A DNA stretch of 64,000 nt. Origin: Bin18 sp965200355. Its GTDB lineage: Bacteria > Desulfobacterota > Binatia > Bin18. Positions 8,546 to 17,143 of this stretch are shown here, piece after piece (within the stretch, counting starts at the first letter, position 1; every line of letters starts with the position of its first letter). Where the stretch lies: assembly GCA_965200355.1 (NCBI GenBank), contig OZ241351.1:1612001-1676000 (forward strand), read 5' to 3'. The notes below the pieces were generated by a model. The model made no database searches. It was given only the letters and a program-made list of their open reading frames with translations, and had not been told where the DNA came from. The position numbers and the translations under genes were made by a program.

Positions 8546-9595
8546 ATGATTCGAGTTACCGTGAGCACCCGAGCAATAACACCCCGCGCCCCGCTGGTGA
8601 AGGCTGGGACCCGCATTCTTGTGACCGGAGGAACTGGCTTTATTGGCTCGCACCTTGTGGATGCGCTCATCGAACAGGGCGTCCGGCCGCGGGTGCTCGT
8701 TCGCCCGACGAGTGATCCCGCCCGCCTCGCTCACGAGCAGACCGGTAAGGTCGAGTTGGTCGCGGGGGCACTCGAAGACCCCGACAGCCTGGCACGGGCG
8801 GTCTCTCAAGTTGATACCGTCTTTCATCTTGCCGCGGTGACAAAGGCGCACACAGAAGAGGCGTATCTGGGCGCGAATGCTGAAGGAACGCAGCGGCTCG
8901 TTCAGGCCATGCGGGCCGCACAGCCGCGCCCGCAGCGTCTTGTCTATCTCAGTTCACTGGCCGCCGCGGGTCCGGCTCAGGCCGGTCGGCCGGTTGAACC
9001 GCACGATACCCCCTCCCCCATTACCGCCTATGGACGCAGTAAGCTCGTCGGGGAACGAGCCTGCTTGGCCGCGTCCGATACTTTCGAGGTCGTCGCCTTA
9101 CGGGCGCCGGTTGTGTACGGTCCACGAGAAAAAGACTTTTTTTTGCTCTTTCGTCTGGCCTCTCGGGGCCTTTTGCCAACGCCAACAGGACCGGATGGTG
9201 TGGTGCAGCTTGTCCATGTGACGGATTTGGTCCAAGCCCTGCTCCGTGCGGCTCTCATGCCTGAGGCGCGCGGGGTCTATCACGTGGCGGAATCCCGTCC
9301 CTATGCCTGGGGTGAGATTGCGGCCTATTTGGGTCAGGCCGTTGGGCGTTCGGTTCGTCTGGTCCGTATCCCACGATTGCTGGTGCGAATGGCGGCAACG
9401 GTCAGCGAAGGAGGCGCAGCCGTCCTCGGGCGCGCAACGATATTCAACCGTGAAAAAGTCAAGGAACTCCTGGTTCCTGGCTGGCTGTGCGAAACCGCGC
9501 TGGCCAAGCAAGAGTTAGGATTTGAGGCGCAGATCCCGCTGGCCACCGGATTTGCGGCAACCGCGGCATGGTACAAACAACAGAAATGGTTATAG
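8546..9595 (+). CDS. NAD(P)-dependent epimerase/dehydratase, CerR-like ceramide-pathway reductase
   Basis: This is an extended short-chain dehydrogenase/reductase of 349 residues. The Rossmann motif GGTGFIG occurs at about residues 28-34 and the active-site Tyr-Lys pair in YGRSK at about 160, with an upstream Ser (YLSSLAA). The C-terminal half is a variable substrate domain. Ordinary members act on nucleotide sugars, but an atypical member (CerR of Caulobacter) is needed for bacterial ceramide synthesis, and this gene sits directly upstream of a serine palmitoyltransferase-like gene and a GNAT acyltransferase. I therefore infer reduction of a 3-keto sphingoid or keto-ceramide. No strong ribosome site precedes ATG 8546; a GTG at 8561 is an alternative. 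Confidence 0.72.
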   Translation: MIRVTVSTRAITPRAPLVKAGTRILVTGGTGFIGSHLVDALIEQGVRPRVLVRPTSDPARLAHEQTGKVELVAGALEDPDSLARAVSQVDTVFHLAAVTKAHTEEAYLGANAEGTQRLVQAMRAAQPRPQRLVYLSSLAAAGPAQAGRPVEPHDTPSPITAYGRSKLVGERACLAASDTFEVVALRAPVVYGPREKDFFLLFRLASRGLLPTPTGPDGVVQLVHVTDLVQALLRAALMPEARGVYHVAESRPYAWGEIAAYLGQAVGRSVRLVRIPRLLVRMAATVSEGGAAVLGRATIFNREKVKELLVPGWLCETALAKQELGFEAQIPLATGFAATAAWYKQQKWL

Positions 9596-9692
9596 CGAAC
9601 ACCGTCATTGGGCTTGGGGGATTGAGGTGAAACCGGGACCGCAACATGTCATGCAAACTGACAATCGAGGATGTCACGGAGAGGGGGACGGG

Positions 9693-10886
9693 ATGAACCT
9701 TTTCGAGAAATGCGCTCGTTTTACGCGTGCTCGGGAGGCTCAAGCAACTGGCTATTATCCGTTTTTTACACCCATAGAGTCGTCTGAAGGGACTGAAGTC
9801 GTCGTGCGCGGTGAGCCCAAGGTGATGATGGGCTCAAATAACTATCTCGGCCTCACCCACCATCCAAAGGTGTTGGAAGCCGCTGAGGCCGCTCTCAGGC
9901 GCTATGGCAGTGGGTGCACTGGCAGCCGCTTCTTAAATGGGACGCTGGACTTGCACGATGAACTCGAAGCGCGTCTGGCTCGTTTTCTCAACAAAGAGGC
10001 CGCGCTCGTTTTCAGTACAGGCTATCAGACCAATCTCGGTATCCTGGCAACCCTGATCGGAAAAAAGGACTATCTCTATCTCGATAAGCTCGACCACGCC
10101 AGCGCGGTAGACGGCTCTCAGCTTGCCCACGGGACGGTGCTGCGCTATCCGCACGGAGACCTCGACGCCCTGGAGCAGCAATTGCACAAGACCCCGGCCA
10201 AGGCGGGCAAGCTGATTGTTACGGATGGCATTTTTTCTATGGAGGGCGATATCGCCGACCTGCCGAGTTTGGCGGCCCTGGCCGAGCAGTACCAGGCCGA
10301 GATCATGGTTGATGATGCCCACTCCCTTGGGGTGTTAGGCCAGAACGGTGGCGGGACGGCGCAGCATTTCGGGGTAGAGGACCGGGTCGGTCTTATTATG
10401 TCGTCCTTCTCCAAGTCTCTGGCAGCGATTGGCGGTGTGGTGGCTGGTCCAGAGCCCGTTATTCACTATCTGAAGCACCACGCCCGCTCTTTGATTTTCA
10501 GCGCCAGTATGCCGCCGCCGTCGGTGGCCACGGTGTTGACCGCCTTGCAGATTATTGAAGAAGAGCCCGAACGACGGACCGCCCTGTGGCGAAATACGCG
10601 CCGGATGCAGGCTGGGCTCAAGCAGCTCGGCTATGACATCGGAACGAGTGACACGCCGGTGATTCCTATTATTGTCGGCGATATGTGGCTGATGGGCATG
10701 ATCTGGAAAGAACTGTTTGACTCCGGCATTTTTACCAACCCGGTTATCCCGCCGGCCGTCCCTGAGAATTCGTGTCGGATTCGGATTTCCATGATGGCCA
10801 CCCACACCGATGAACAGATCGACTTTGTCCTAGCGGTCTTTGCCCGTATCCGGCCCCACATCCAGATGGAAAAAGTTGCGGTGTAG
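9693..10886 (+). CDS. spt: Serine palmitoyltransferase-like alpha-oxoamine synthase
   Basis: The 397-residue protein is a PLP-dependent alpha-oxoamine synthase. Landmarks in order are MGSNNYLGL, the glycine loop GCTGSRFLNG, the cofactor-binding DDAHSLG, and the Schiff-base lysine in SFSKSLAA. Relatives condense an acyl-CoA or acyl-ACP with an amino acid: glycine (KBL), alanine (BioF) or serine (SPT). The flanking CerR-like and ceramide synthase-like genes favour serine palmitoyltransferase, making 3-ketosphinganine. The frame is open from 9522 but family similarity starts at ATG 9693, which has a GAGAGGGGG tract upstream. Length matches soluble bacterial SPT. Confidence 0.82.
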   Translation: MNLFEKCARFTRAREAQATGYYPFFTPIESSEGTEVVVRGEPKVMMGSNNYLGLTHHPKVLEAAEAALRRYGSGCTGSRFLNGTLDLHDELEARLARFLNKEAALVFSTGYQTNLGILATLIGKKDYLYLDKLDHASAVDGSQLAHGTVLRYPHGDLDALEQQLHKTPAKAGKLIVTDGIFSMEGDIADLPSLAALAEQYQAEIMVDDAHSLGVLGQNGGGTAQHFGVEDRVGLIMSSFSKSLAAIGGVVAGPEPVIHYLKHHARSLIFSASMPPPSVATVLTALQIIEEEPERRTALWRNTRRMQAGLKQLGYDIGTSDTPVIPIIVGDMWLMGMIWKELFDSGIFTNPVIPPAVPENSCRIRISMMATHTDEQIDFVLAVFARIRPHIQMEKVAV

Positions 10887-10913
10887 AAGCGTTGCCGCCG
10901 TGCCGCGCCAGAG

Positions 10914-12056
10914 ATGCCCAGAGATGTACGGATAGACCCGGTCCGTGACCGGCAGGACTTGCGCCAGTTCATCCACCTGCCGTGGCAGCTGTATCGGGAC
11001 GACCCGGCCTGGGTCCCGCCCCTGCTTTTTGATCTGAAAAAACTCCTCTCTCCCAAACGGCACCCCTTCCACCAACACGCCGACGTCCAATATCTTCTTG
11101 CCCACCTGAATGGGCAGGTCGTGGGACGGATTGCGGCCATTGTCAATCATCGGCATATCCAGTTTCACAACGAGTCAGTGGGCTTCTTCGGTTTTTTTGA
11201 GAGTATTGACGACCAGGGGGTTGCCCAGGCGTTATTAACCAGCGCGGAACACTGGGTCGGCACGCACGGGGTGCGGAGCATTCGGGGACCGATGAGTTTC
11301 TCGACCAATGAGGAGTGCGGGTTGTTGATTGATGGTTTCAGCACGGCCCCCATGGTGATGATGCCCCACCAGCGCCCCTACTACGCCCGCTTGCTCCGCA
11401 CCGCGGGCTATGCCAAGGCGCGGGACCTGTTGGCGTATTTCATTGATCTGCGGAAAGACGCGACTATCCCGGAACGGCTCGTGCATGGGGTGCAACGGCT
11501 CCAGCAGAAACAGGCCATCACGATCAGGCAGATTCATTTGGCTCGATTTGAAGAAGAAGTGCGCCTGTTGCAGGCCATCTACCACAGGGCCTGGGAACAT
11601 AACTGGGGCTTTGTGCCGATGACTGAGGCTGAGGTAGACCTGCTTGCGGATTCGCTTCGCCTCGTTGCGGACCCCCGGCTGTGCCTTATTGCCGAATTGG
11701 AGAATAAGCCGGTTGGTTTTACCCTCGCCCTTCCAGACTATAACCAGGTCCTCCAGCGCATGAATGGCCGCCTCTTCCCGTTGGGGGCGCTGAAGTTGCT
11801 CTGGTACAAGCGGCGGATTGACGCGCTCCGGGTCCTGTTGCTTGGCACCAATCCAGATGTTCGGGTACGCGGTCTGGATGCGATGCTGTACCTCAAACTC
11901 TGGCAGGACGTGCCGGCCTACGGTTACCGGCGCGTGGAATGTTCGTGGATTCTGGAAGAGAATTGGGCGATGCGGCGCGGTCTCGAACGCATGGGCGCGC
12001 AGGTATATAAAACTTACCGGATATTCGAGAAAACATTGTCAGCGGGGGACAAGTGA
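10914..12056 (+). CDS. GNAT-superfamily N-acyltransferase, probable bacterial ceramide synthase
   Basis: This 380-residue protein begins with a conserved block around FIHLPWQLYRDDPAWVPP and contains VVGRIAAIVN and FFGFFES, a set I associate with the long GNAT proteins encoded beside bacterial SPT genes. The bacterial ceramide synthase bCerS, which N-acylates the sphingoid base, is of this superfamily and size. It starts 27 nt after the SPT-like gene and overlaps the next small gene, so it is in the same operon. Function as the N-acylation step is inferred from family and neighbourhood; acetylation of something else cannot be excluded by sequence alone. Confidence 0.72.
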   Translation: MPRDVRIDPVRDRQDLRQFIHLPWQLYRDDPAWVPPLLFDLKKLLSPKRHPFHQHADVQYLLAHLNGQVVGRIAAIVNHRHIQFHNESVGFFGFFESIDDQGVAQALLTSAEHWVGTHGVRSIRGPMSFSTNEECGLLIDGFSTAPMVMMPHQRPYYARLLRTAGYAKARDLLAYFIDLRKDATIPERLVHGVQRLQQKQAITIRQIHLARFEEEVRLLQAIYHRAWEHNWGFVPMTEAEVDLLADSLRLVADPRLCLIAELENKPVGFTLALPDYNQVLQRMNGRLFPLGALKLLWYKRRIDALRVLLLGTNPDVRVRGLDAMLYLKLWQDVPAYGYRRVECSWILEENWAMRRGLERMGAQVYKTYRIFEKTLSAGDK

Positions 12057-12310
12057 CAGCAGACAATCAATGCGGTGCAGGCCGGCGCTTCCTGTATCAC
12101 TGGTTTCGACGGGAGACGGTGAAGCGCGCCCTGAAAGTGGCCAGTGTCGTGGGACCCATCCTGACCGTGATCAATCAATATGACCTGCTTTTGAATCTCG
12201 AATTCTCTCCTCGGCTCGGTCTCAAGATCGCCCTGACCTTCCTTGTGCCGTACAGCGTTTCGTCCTATTCGTCCGCCAGGGCCTATATGGACAGAGAGCG
12301 TTCCGGCTGA
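12053..12310 (+). CDS. Small NrtS-like membrane protein
   Basis: The 85-residue product has two hydrophobic segments (about residues 27-45 and 55-72) with the motifs VKRALKVASVVG, INQYDLLL and LTFLVPYSVSSYSSARA. These closely recall the NrtS family of very small nitrate/nitrite transporter-like proteins. It starts at GTG 12053, overlapping the GNAT stop by 4 nt (GTGA), so its translation is probably coupled to the ceramide genes. A nitrate role seems out of place in this operon; the domain may have another membrane function here. Confidence 0.6.
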   Translation: MTADNQCGAGRRFLYHWFRRETVKRALKVASVVGPILTVINQYDLLLNLEFSPRLGLKIALTFLVPYSVSSYSSARAYMDRERSG

Positions 12311-12324
12311 CACCGGCCGCCACG

Positions 12325-12924
12325 CTAGAACGCGGCAAGGGGAGTTGCGAACTCCTGCTCAGCCTGAGGATTGGCAATCGGGTCGGCGCTCAGGTCCACC
12401 TCCTCGGCCGTCCGCATGGTGCCAATGATCCAGTCGGCCAAGACGTTCACCACGTTGAGATTCTGGTAGGGATAACGATGGTGAATATAGTGATGGGTAC
12501 GCACGAATCGAAACGCCTGGGTGCGTTCAATCCAGCGGTTGCGAGGGACGTGTATACAATAGTGAATATACTCGTACAGGGCGTAGTCGAGGGCGAGGGC
12601 CAGGAGCCCCCCAACACAGACGGGCCAGCCAAACGCCCAGCCGAAGCCGAGCAGGAGGGGCAGATGCAGCCCGATGAGCAGGGGCGCATTCCACCACGCA
12701 AAGGTGACTTTTTTGGGATCAACTCCAGGCTGGATATGATAGGTCGCGTCAGCCCGGAAGAGCCCGTGGTGGACGAGGGCGTGAGCCCGGAATGAGTAGG
12801 GTAGGGTCAGGGTGTGCATCAGATATTTGTGCAACGCCCATTCAAAAAAGCTGGAATACAGAATGAGTCCAATAAAGCCGATTGTGCCCTTTGCCAGTCC
12901 CCAGAGAAGCGGTTCCAGTGTCAA
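12325..12924 (-). CDS. Sterol desaturase/fatty acid hydroxylase-family membrane protein
   Basis: The product has the di-iron histidine clusters of the fatty acid hydroxylase family: EWALHKYLMH, HALVHH, HYCIHVP and THHYIHHRYP, with hydrophobic stretches between. Members hydroxylate acyl chains, sphingoid bases or sterols. The open frame extends to 13140, but the upstream 70 residues are low-complexity and unlike the family. A TTG at 12924 preceded by AAAGGGAG gives a 199-residue protein of normal family size, so I choose that start. It is convergent with the ceramide operon and ends 14 nt from it. A ceramide or fatty acid hydroxylation role is inferred from location. Confidence 0.78.
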   Translation of the reverse strand: MTLEPLLWGLAKGTIGFIGLILYSSFFEWALHKYLMHTLTLPYSFRAHALVHHGLFRADATYHIQPGVDPKKVTFAWWNAPLLIGLHLPLLLGFGWAFGWPVCVGGLLALALDYALYEYIHYCIHVPRNRWIERTQAFRFVRTHHYIHHRYPYQNLNVVNVLADWIIGTMRTAEEVDLSADPIANPQAEQEFATPLAAF

Positions 12925-13217
12925 TGTGTGCTCCCTTTCCTGCGTTCCCCTCCCCCACCTCAGCTCTTCGCCTCGCGAACAGAGGAAGGACGCGCTGGGG
13001 ATGCGGTGTGCAATTCGTGCGTGCACGCTCTTGATGAAGTCTTGACTGTATAGAGAAAAGCGCCCGGCCTGGCAATAGCCTCTCCGTTGGCGCGTGCCGG
13101 CTGGACCGTGCTGGTTCCAGGCGGCGGCAGGTGCGATCATACTTGACGCTCGAAGAGAACTTGCCTAAAGGGTGGAAGCGCCTCAGCCCTATTTGATTAC
13201 AGCCGGGAGGGTGTCCC

Positions 13218-14348
13218 ATGTCTACACAAGCCGCGATTCCCATGCAGGACTATTTTGTCATTTCCGCAGACTGCCATGTACTGGAGCCGCCCGACCTCTG
13301 GGAAAAGCGGATTGCGGCCAAGTTTCGCCACCGGATTCCGCGTTTGACGGTCGATACCAACGGGCGGAAATGGCTGGTCGTTGAAGGGCAGGACAAAAAG
13401 CGTATCCGCGACTTCACCCTGAGCGGAGAAGATTTAGAGCGGGCCAAGGGCGGGAGTTTCGACCTAGAACGGCGGCAGCAGGATTTGGCCAGGGACGGGA
13501 TTGACGCGGAAGTCATTTATCCCAATCGGGGGCTGCTGATGTGGACCTCGCCTGACCCGGCCATGCAAACCGCCATGTGTCGGGTCTGGAATGACTGGGC
13601 GATTGAGGTGTTCAGCCCAGCGCAAAAACGCTCCGTCCCCACCGCCGCCATTGCCCCGCAAGACGTTGACGCTGCCGTACAGGAGGTCCAGCGCGTTGCC
13701 AAGCTCGGCTATAAAACCGTTTTTCTGCCCGTCACCGTTCCAGACCAGCCCTATAATCTCACATTATACGATCCCCTGTGGGCAGCCATTCAAGAAACCG
13801 GGATGCCCCTGAGTTTCCACGTGGGAACGGGCAAAGACCCGCGCACCGCCTCGGGCAATGGTGGTGCGATTATTAACTACGTGGTCCATGCCTTATCAAC
13901 GGCGATTGATCCGGTGGTCCATCTGTGCGCGTCTGGGGTGTTGGAGCGTTTCCCCGCCCTCAAGTTTGTGACGGTCGAAGCCGGGATTGGCTGGCTGGCC
14001 TGGACACTCTGGGTCATGGACGAGGGTTTTCACAAACACCACTTCTGGATTGCGCCCAAGCTGTCGATGCCGCCGAGTGAGTATTTTCGCCGTCAAGGCT
14101 ATGCCACCTTTCAGGACGATCCGGTTGGACTGGAGACGCGCCAATGGATTGGTATTGACCGGCTCTTGTGGGGGGATGATTATCCGCATCACGAAGGCAC
14201 TTGGCCGCGTTCACAGGAAGCCATTGACCGGACTATGGGCGATCTCACCGAGTCCGAACGACGCCAGGTCTTGGGGCTCAACGCGGCCCAACTATACGGT
14301 TTTGATCTGCCCACGGGTCAGCCAGATGCTGAGGAGAGTCGCATATGA
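13218..14348 (+). CDS. Amidohydrolase-2 family metal-dependent hydrolase
   Basis: The 376-residue TIM-barrel enzyme has an N-terminal metal-site strand SADCHVLEPPDLW (Asp-x-His pattern), a mid-barrel SFHVGTG histidine and a C-terminal LWGDDYPHHEGTWP aspartate, the pattern of amidohydrolase-2 (PF04909) decarboxylases and lactone hydrolases. GGGAGGG precedes ATG 13218. A paralogue with the same landmarks lies at 33458. Its stop codon overlaps the start of the next gene (ATGA at 14345), so the two are translationally coupled. The physiological substrate is unknown; relatives act on aromatic carboxylates or ring-cleavage products. Confidence 0.82.
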   Translation: MSTQAAIPMQDYFVISADCHVLEPPDLWEKRIAAKFRHRIPRLTVDTNGRKWLVVEGQDKKRIRDFTLSGEDLERAKGGSFDLERRQQDLARDGIDAEVIYPNRGLLMWTSPDPAMQTAMCRVWNDWAIEVFSPAQKRSVPTAAIAPQDVDAAVQEVQRVAKLGYKTVFLPVTVPDQPYNLTLYDPLWAAIQETGMPLSFHVGTGKDPRTASGNGGAIINYVVHALSTAIDPVVHLCASGVLERFPALKFVTVEAGIGWLAWTLWVMDEGFHKHHFWIAPKLSMPPSEYFRRQGYATFQDDPVGLETRQWIGIDRLLWGDDYPHHEGTWPRSQEAIDRTMGDLTESERRQVLGLNAAQLYGFDLPTGQPDAEESRI

Positions 14349-15760
14349 GCGCCGGACGGCTTGAGACGCTACGCCTGGACTGGGGGGAGGCCGAGAAAGC
14401 GCCGGCAGACCGGAAGCGCTGGCTGGGCGCGTGGCTGGTCAGCCGAGACGGAGAAGAGAGCGACTATTTTTACGACGGTCCCGGCGGGCGGCACACGACA
14501 CATCGGGTGCCGCCCGAAGCTATCGGCTTTCGCCTGCGGTGGTACCCGAGTGAAAATGAGGTCAGCATCAACCTTGAACTGGGTCCTATGGCCAGTGTGG
14601 TTGACGACTACCTGTTTGCCGAGCCGGCTGGCCCGGATGCCGAGGTGCTGATTGGCGAAGATTTTTCCTCCCCGTATGCCTCGCACCAAGGCAAGGACCT
14701 GGGGGTCACCACCTGGAAGGGCGAGGAGTGGAAGCGGGGCGGGGGCACGACCTGGGGCTGGTATAGCTACGACCCCGAACTGGACCTGTTCTACTACGGG
14801 ACCGGAAATCCAGGCGCCTGGAATCCAGACCAGCGGCCGGGGGATAATAAGTGGTCGATGACGCTGTTTGCCCGGAATCCTGATACGGGCCAAGCCAAGT
14901 GGGCGTATCAAATGACCCCGCACGATGCGTGGGATTATGACGGAATCAATGAAAACGTGCTGATTGACCTGCCTAATGGAGACGGAAAAGTCCAAAAGGT
15001 TCTGGTCCACTTTGACCGCAACGGCTTTGCCTACAAGGTTGACCGGACATCCGGCCGGGTCCTGGCCGCGGATAAATTTGGCCATGTGAACTGGGCCAAA
15101 GAGATTAACCTGGAGACCGGCCGGCCAGTCGAAAACCCCGACAAGCGTACAAAAGAAGGGGTGAATACGGAAGGCATCTGCCCCGGAGCCATGGGAACCA
15201 AGGACCAACAGCCGGTGTCCTATTCACCGAGAACCAATCTTTTTTATGTGCCAACCAACCATCTGTGCATGGATTATGAGGGAATGAAAGTCCGCTATAT
15301 TGCCGGCGTGCCCTATGTTGGCGCGGTTGTCAAAATGTTCCCCGGCCCTGGCGGGCACCGAGGGGAATTCATTGCCTGGGACCCGGTGGCTGGTGAGAAA
15401 AAATGGGGCATTAAGGAAAAATGGTCGGCCTGGAGCGGGGCGCTTTCGACCGGCGGTGATGTGGTGTTCTACGGGACCATGGACGGCTGGTTCAAGGCGG
15501 TCCACGCTGTGACTGGCGAAGAACTGTGGAAGTTCAAAGCCGGCTCTGGCATTATTGGCGCGCCCATGACCTATCTCGGACCGGATGGCAAGCAGTACGT
15601 GGCGATTCTCTCCGGGATCGGTGGTTGGTCGGGTCTCGTCGTTGCCGGCGACCTGTCAACGGACGATCCCACCGCGGCGCTGGGTGCGGTGGGCGCATTT
15701 GCCGACCTGGGAAAAGACACAAATAAAGGCGGGATGTTGTACGTCTTTGCGCTTGAGTAA
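14345..15760 (+). CDS. xoxF: Chimeric, truncated XoxF-type PQQ methanol dehydrogenase (C-terminal part fused to unrelated N-terminus)
   Basis: From about residue 94 onward (GPDAEVLIGEDF) the 471-residue protein matches the C-terminal two thirds of lanthanide-dependent methanol dehydrogenase. It includes the GTGNPG asparagine (Asn155) and the DYD pair Asp197/Asp199; the second Asp is the hallmark of lanthanide enzymes. The first 93 residues (starting MSAGRLETLRLDWGE) do not resemble any part of the enzyme. Missing are the signal peptide, the vicinal Cys-Cys, the metal-ligand Glu of the GGEFG motif and roughly 190 residues of propeller. The start overlaps the upstream amidohydrolase stop, so the N-terminus probably belonged to a native neighbour gene. 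It reads as a deletion fusion, or an assembly join, and is unlikely to be an active periplasmic enzyme. Confidence 0.8.
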   Translation: MSAGRLETLRLDWGEAEKAPADRKRWLGAWLVSRDGEESDYFYDGPGGRHTTHRVPPEAIGFRLRWYPSENEVSINLELGPMASVVDDYLFAEPAGPDAEVLIGEDFSSPYASHQGKDLGVTTWKGEEWKRGGGTTWGWYSYDPELDLFYYGTGNPGAWNPDQRPGDNKWSMTLFARNPDTGQAKWAYQMTPHDAWDYDGINENVLIDLPNGDGKVQKVLVHFDRNGFAYKVDRTSGRVLAADKFGHVNWAKEINLETGRPVENPDKRTKEGVNTEGICPGAMGTKDQQPVSYSPRTNLFYVPTNHLCMDYEGMKVRYIAGVPYVGAVVKMFPGPGGHRGEFIAWDPVAGEKKWGIKEKWSAWSGALSTGGDVVFYGTMDGWFKAVHAVTGEELWKFKAGSGIIGAPMTYLGPDGKQYVAILSGIGGWSGLVVAGDLSTDDPTAALGAVGAFADLGKDTNKGGMLYVFALE

Positions 15761-15792
15761 GCGAGCGTGCTCGACCCGCCGTAAAGCCTCTT

Positions 15793-17076
15793 ATGCTCAA
15801 CCACGCTGAGGGGGGACGACGAGCAGCCCCCCACGCTGCCGTTTGTCTCACCCTCCTCCTGCTCCTGTCTGTCCCGTTCCTCTTGGTCACCGCTTGGGCA
15901 ACCGAGACGGAGGAGGCGACCCAACTGTTGCGTGTTTGTGCAGACCCCAACAATCTGCCGTTTTCTAATCGGCAGCAAGAAGGGTTTGAGAATAAAATCG
16001 CCGCGGTCCTGGCCCGTGGGTTGGGCCGCGCAGTCGCCTATACGTGGTGGCCCCAGCGCCGGGGATTTCTGCGCAGTACGCTGAACGCCGCTCGGTGTGA
16101 TGTGGTCATGGGTCTGCCGGCCGATATGGATATGGTCTTAACGACGCAGCCGTATTACCGTTCAGCCTATGCTTTTGTCTATCCCGAAGACGCGCCCTAT
16201 GACCTCTCTCGTTTTGATGACCCCATCCTCAAAGAGTTGAAAATTGGGGTGCATTTGATTGGCGATGACTACACCAACAGTCCGCCGGCCCATGCGCTGA
16301 GCCGGCGCGGGATTATAGACAATGTGGTCGGCTATAGCGTGTTCGGCAATTACGCTGACCCCAGTCCACCCGGAAAAATTGTTGCAGCCGTCGCCAACAG
16401 AGAAATCGACGCGGCTATTGTGTGGGGGCCGATTGGCGGCTATTTCGCTCAGCAGCAAGCCGTCTCGCTGCGCGTGGTGCCTGTCGCGTCCGAGGTCGAG
16501 TCCCCCTCCCTCCTCCTGGCCTACGACATCGCGATTGGTGTGCGCAAGAGCGACCACGGGCTGAAAAATACGCTCAATGGTCTGCTGACGCAGTACGCCG
16601 AAGAAATTCGGCATATCTTGGTCGCCTACGGGGTGCCCGGTACGGCTCCCCGCCCGCCCGGCTCTCACGCTCCTCAACACGACACACAGGTGTCTGACAC
16701 CCAACCGCCTCAAGCCTCGGCTGACCAGCCGACTGAGGGACGGGGTGAGGCGGGACAGGAAATCACCCGCGGGCCGGGAAAGCGCAACCCGTATACGGGC
16801 AATCCAGAGGCGATCAGCGAGGGCGAAGAACTCTATAAGCTCCTGAACTGCTATAGCTGTCACGGCTTACGTGGCGGAGGAGGCATGGGACCCGACTTAA
16901 CGGATGAAGAATGGAAGGAGGGCACGGGGGACGACACCCGGGTGATAGACCAAGTGATGACCGGGCGCAATAAAATGCCCGGCTACGACGGGGTGATTAC
17001 CGAGGAAGAAGCCTGGAAAGTCATCGCCTATGTCCGGACCTTGTATAAGGGAGCCCCATCAACCATCGAGTGGTAA
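15793..17076 (+). CDS. XoxJ-like periplasmic binding protein fused to XoxG-like cytochrome c
   Basis: The 427-residue exported protein has a basic N-terminus and hydrophobic signal core (about residues 17-35). A solute-binding-type domain follows (about 45-290, beginning LRVCADPNNLPFSN), typical of XoxJ/MoxJ, the accessory protein of methanol dehydrogenase. After a proline-rich linker (about 290-335) comes a class I cytochrome c domain with heme motif CYSCH at 353-357 and a likely axial methionine at 395 (NKMPGYDG), matching XoxG, the electron acceptor. It starts 32 nt after the xoxF remnant. Fusion of J and G functions would deliver both maturation and electron transfer in one polypeptide. 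The gene looks intact although its partner does not. Confidence 0.8.
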   Translation: MLNHAEGGRRAAPHAAVCLTLLLLLSVPFLLVTAWATETEEATQLLRVCADPNNLPFSNRQQEGFENKIAAVLARGLGRAVAYTWWPQRRGFLRSTLNAARCDVVMGLPADMDMVLTTQPYYRSAYAFVYPEDAPYDLSRFDDPILKELKIGVHLIGDDYTNSPPAHALSRRGIIDNVVGYSVFGNYADPSPPGKIVAAVANREIDAAIVWGPIGGYFAQQQAVSLRVVPVASEVESPSLLLAYDIAIGVRKSDHGLKNTLNGLLTQYAEEIRHILVAYGVPGTAPRPPGSHAPQHDTQVSDTQPPQASADQPTEGRGEAGQEITRGPGKRNPYTGNPEAISEGEELYKLLNCYSCHGLRGGGGMGPDLTDEEWKEGTGDDTRVIDQVMTGRNKMPGYDGVITEEEAWKVIAYVRTLYKGAPSTIEW

Positions 17077-17143
17077 GGGCGGCTGAGGCTTCGTCAGTCT
17101 CCCAGGATCAATCAGAAGAAGTCGGGGGCAGAGGAGCCTGCCT

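Noticed and set aside
9522..9692. 57-residue extension of the SPT-like gene
   Set aside because: Overlaps the 3' end of the epimerase gene and is unlike the family, while ATG 9693 gives normal length.
12925..13140. Longer N-terminus of the fatty acid hydroxylase gene
   Set aside because: The extra residues are Arg/Ser-rich and unlike the family; the TTG at 12924 with AAAGGGAG gives family-like length.
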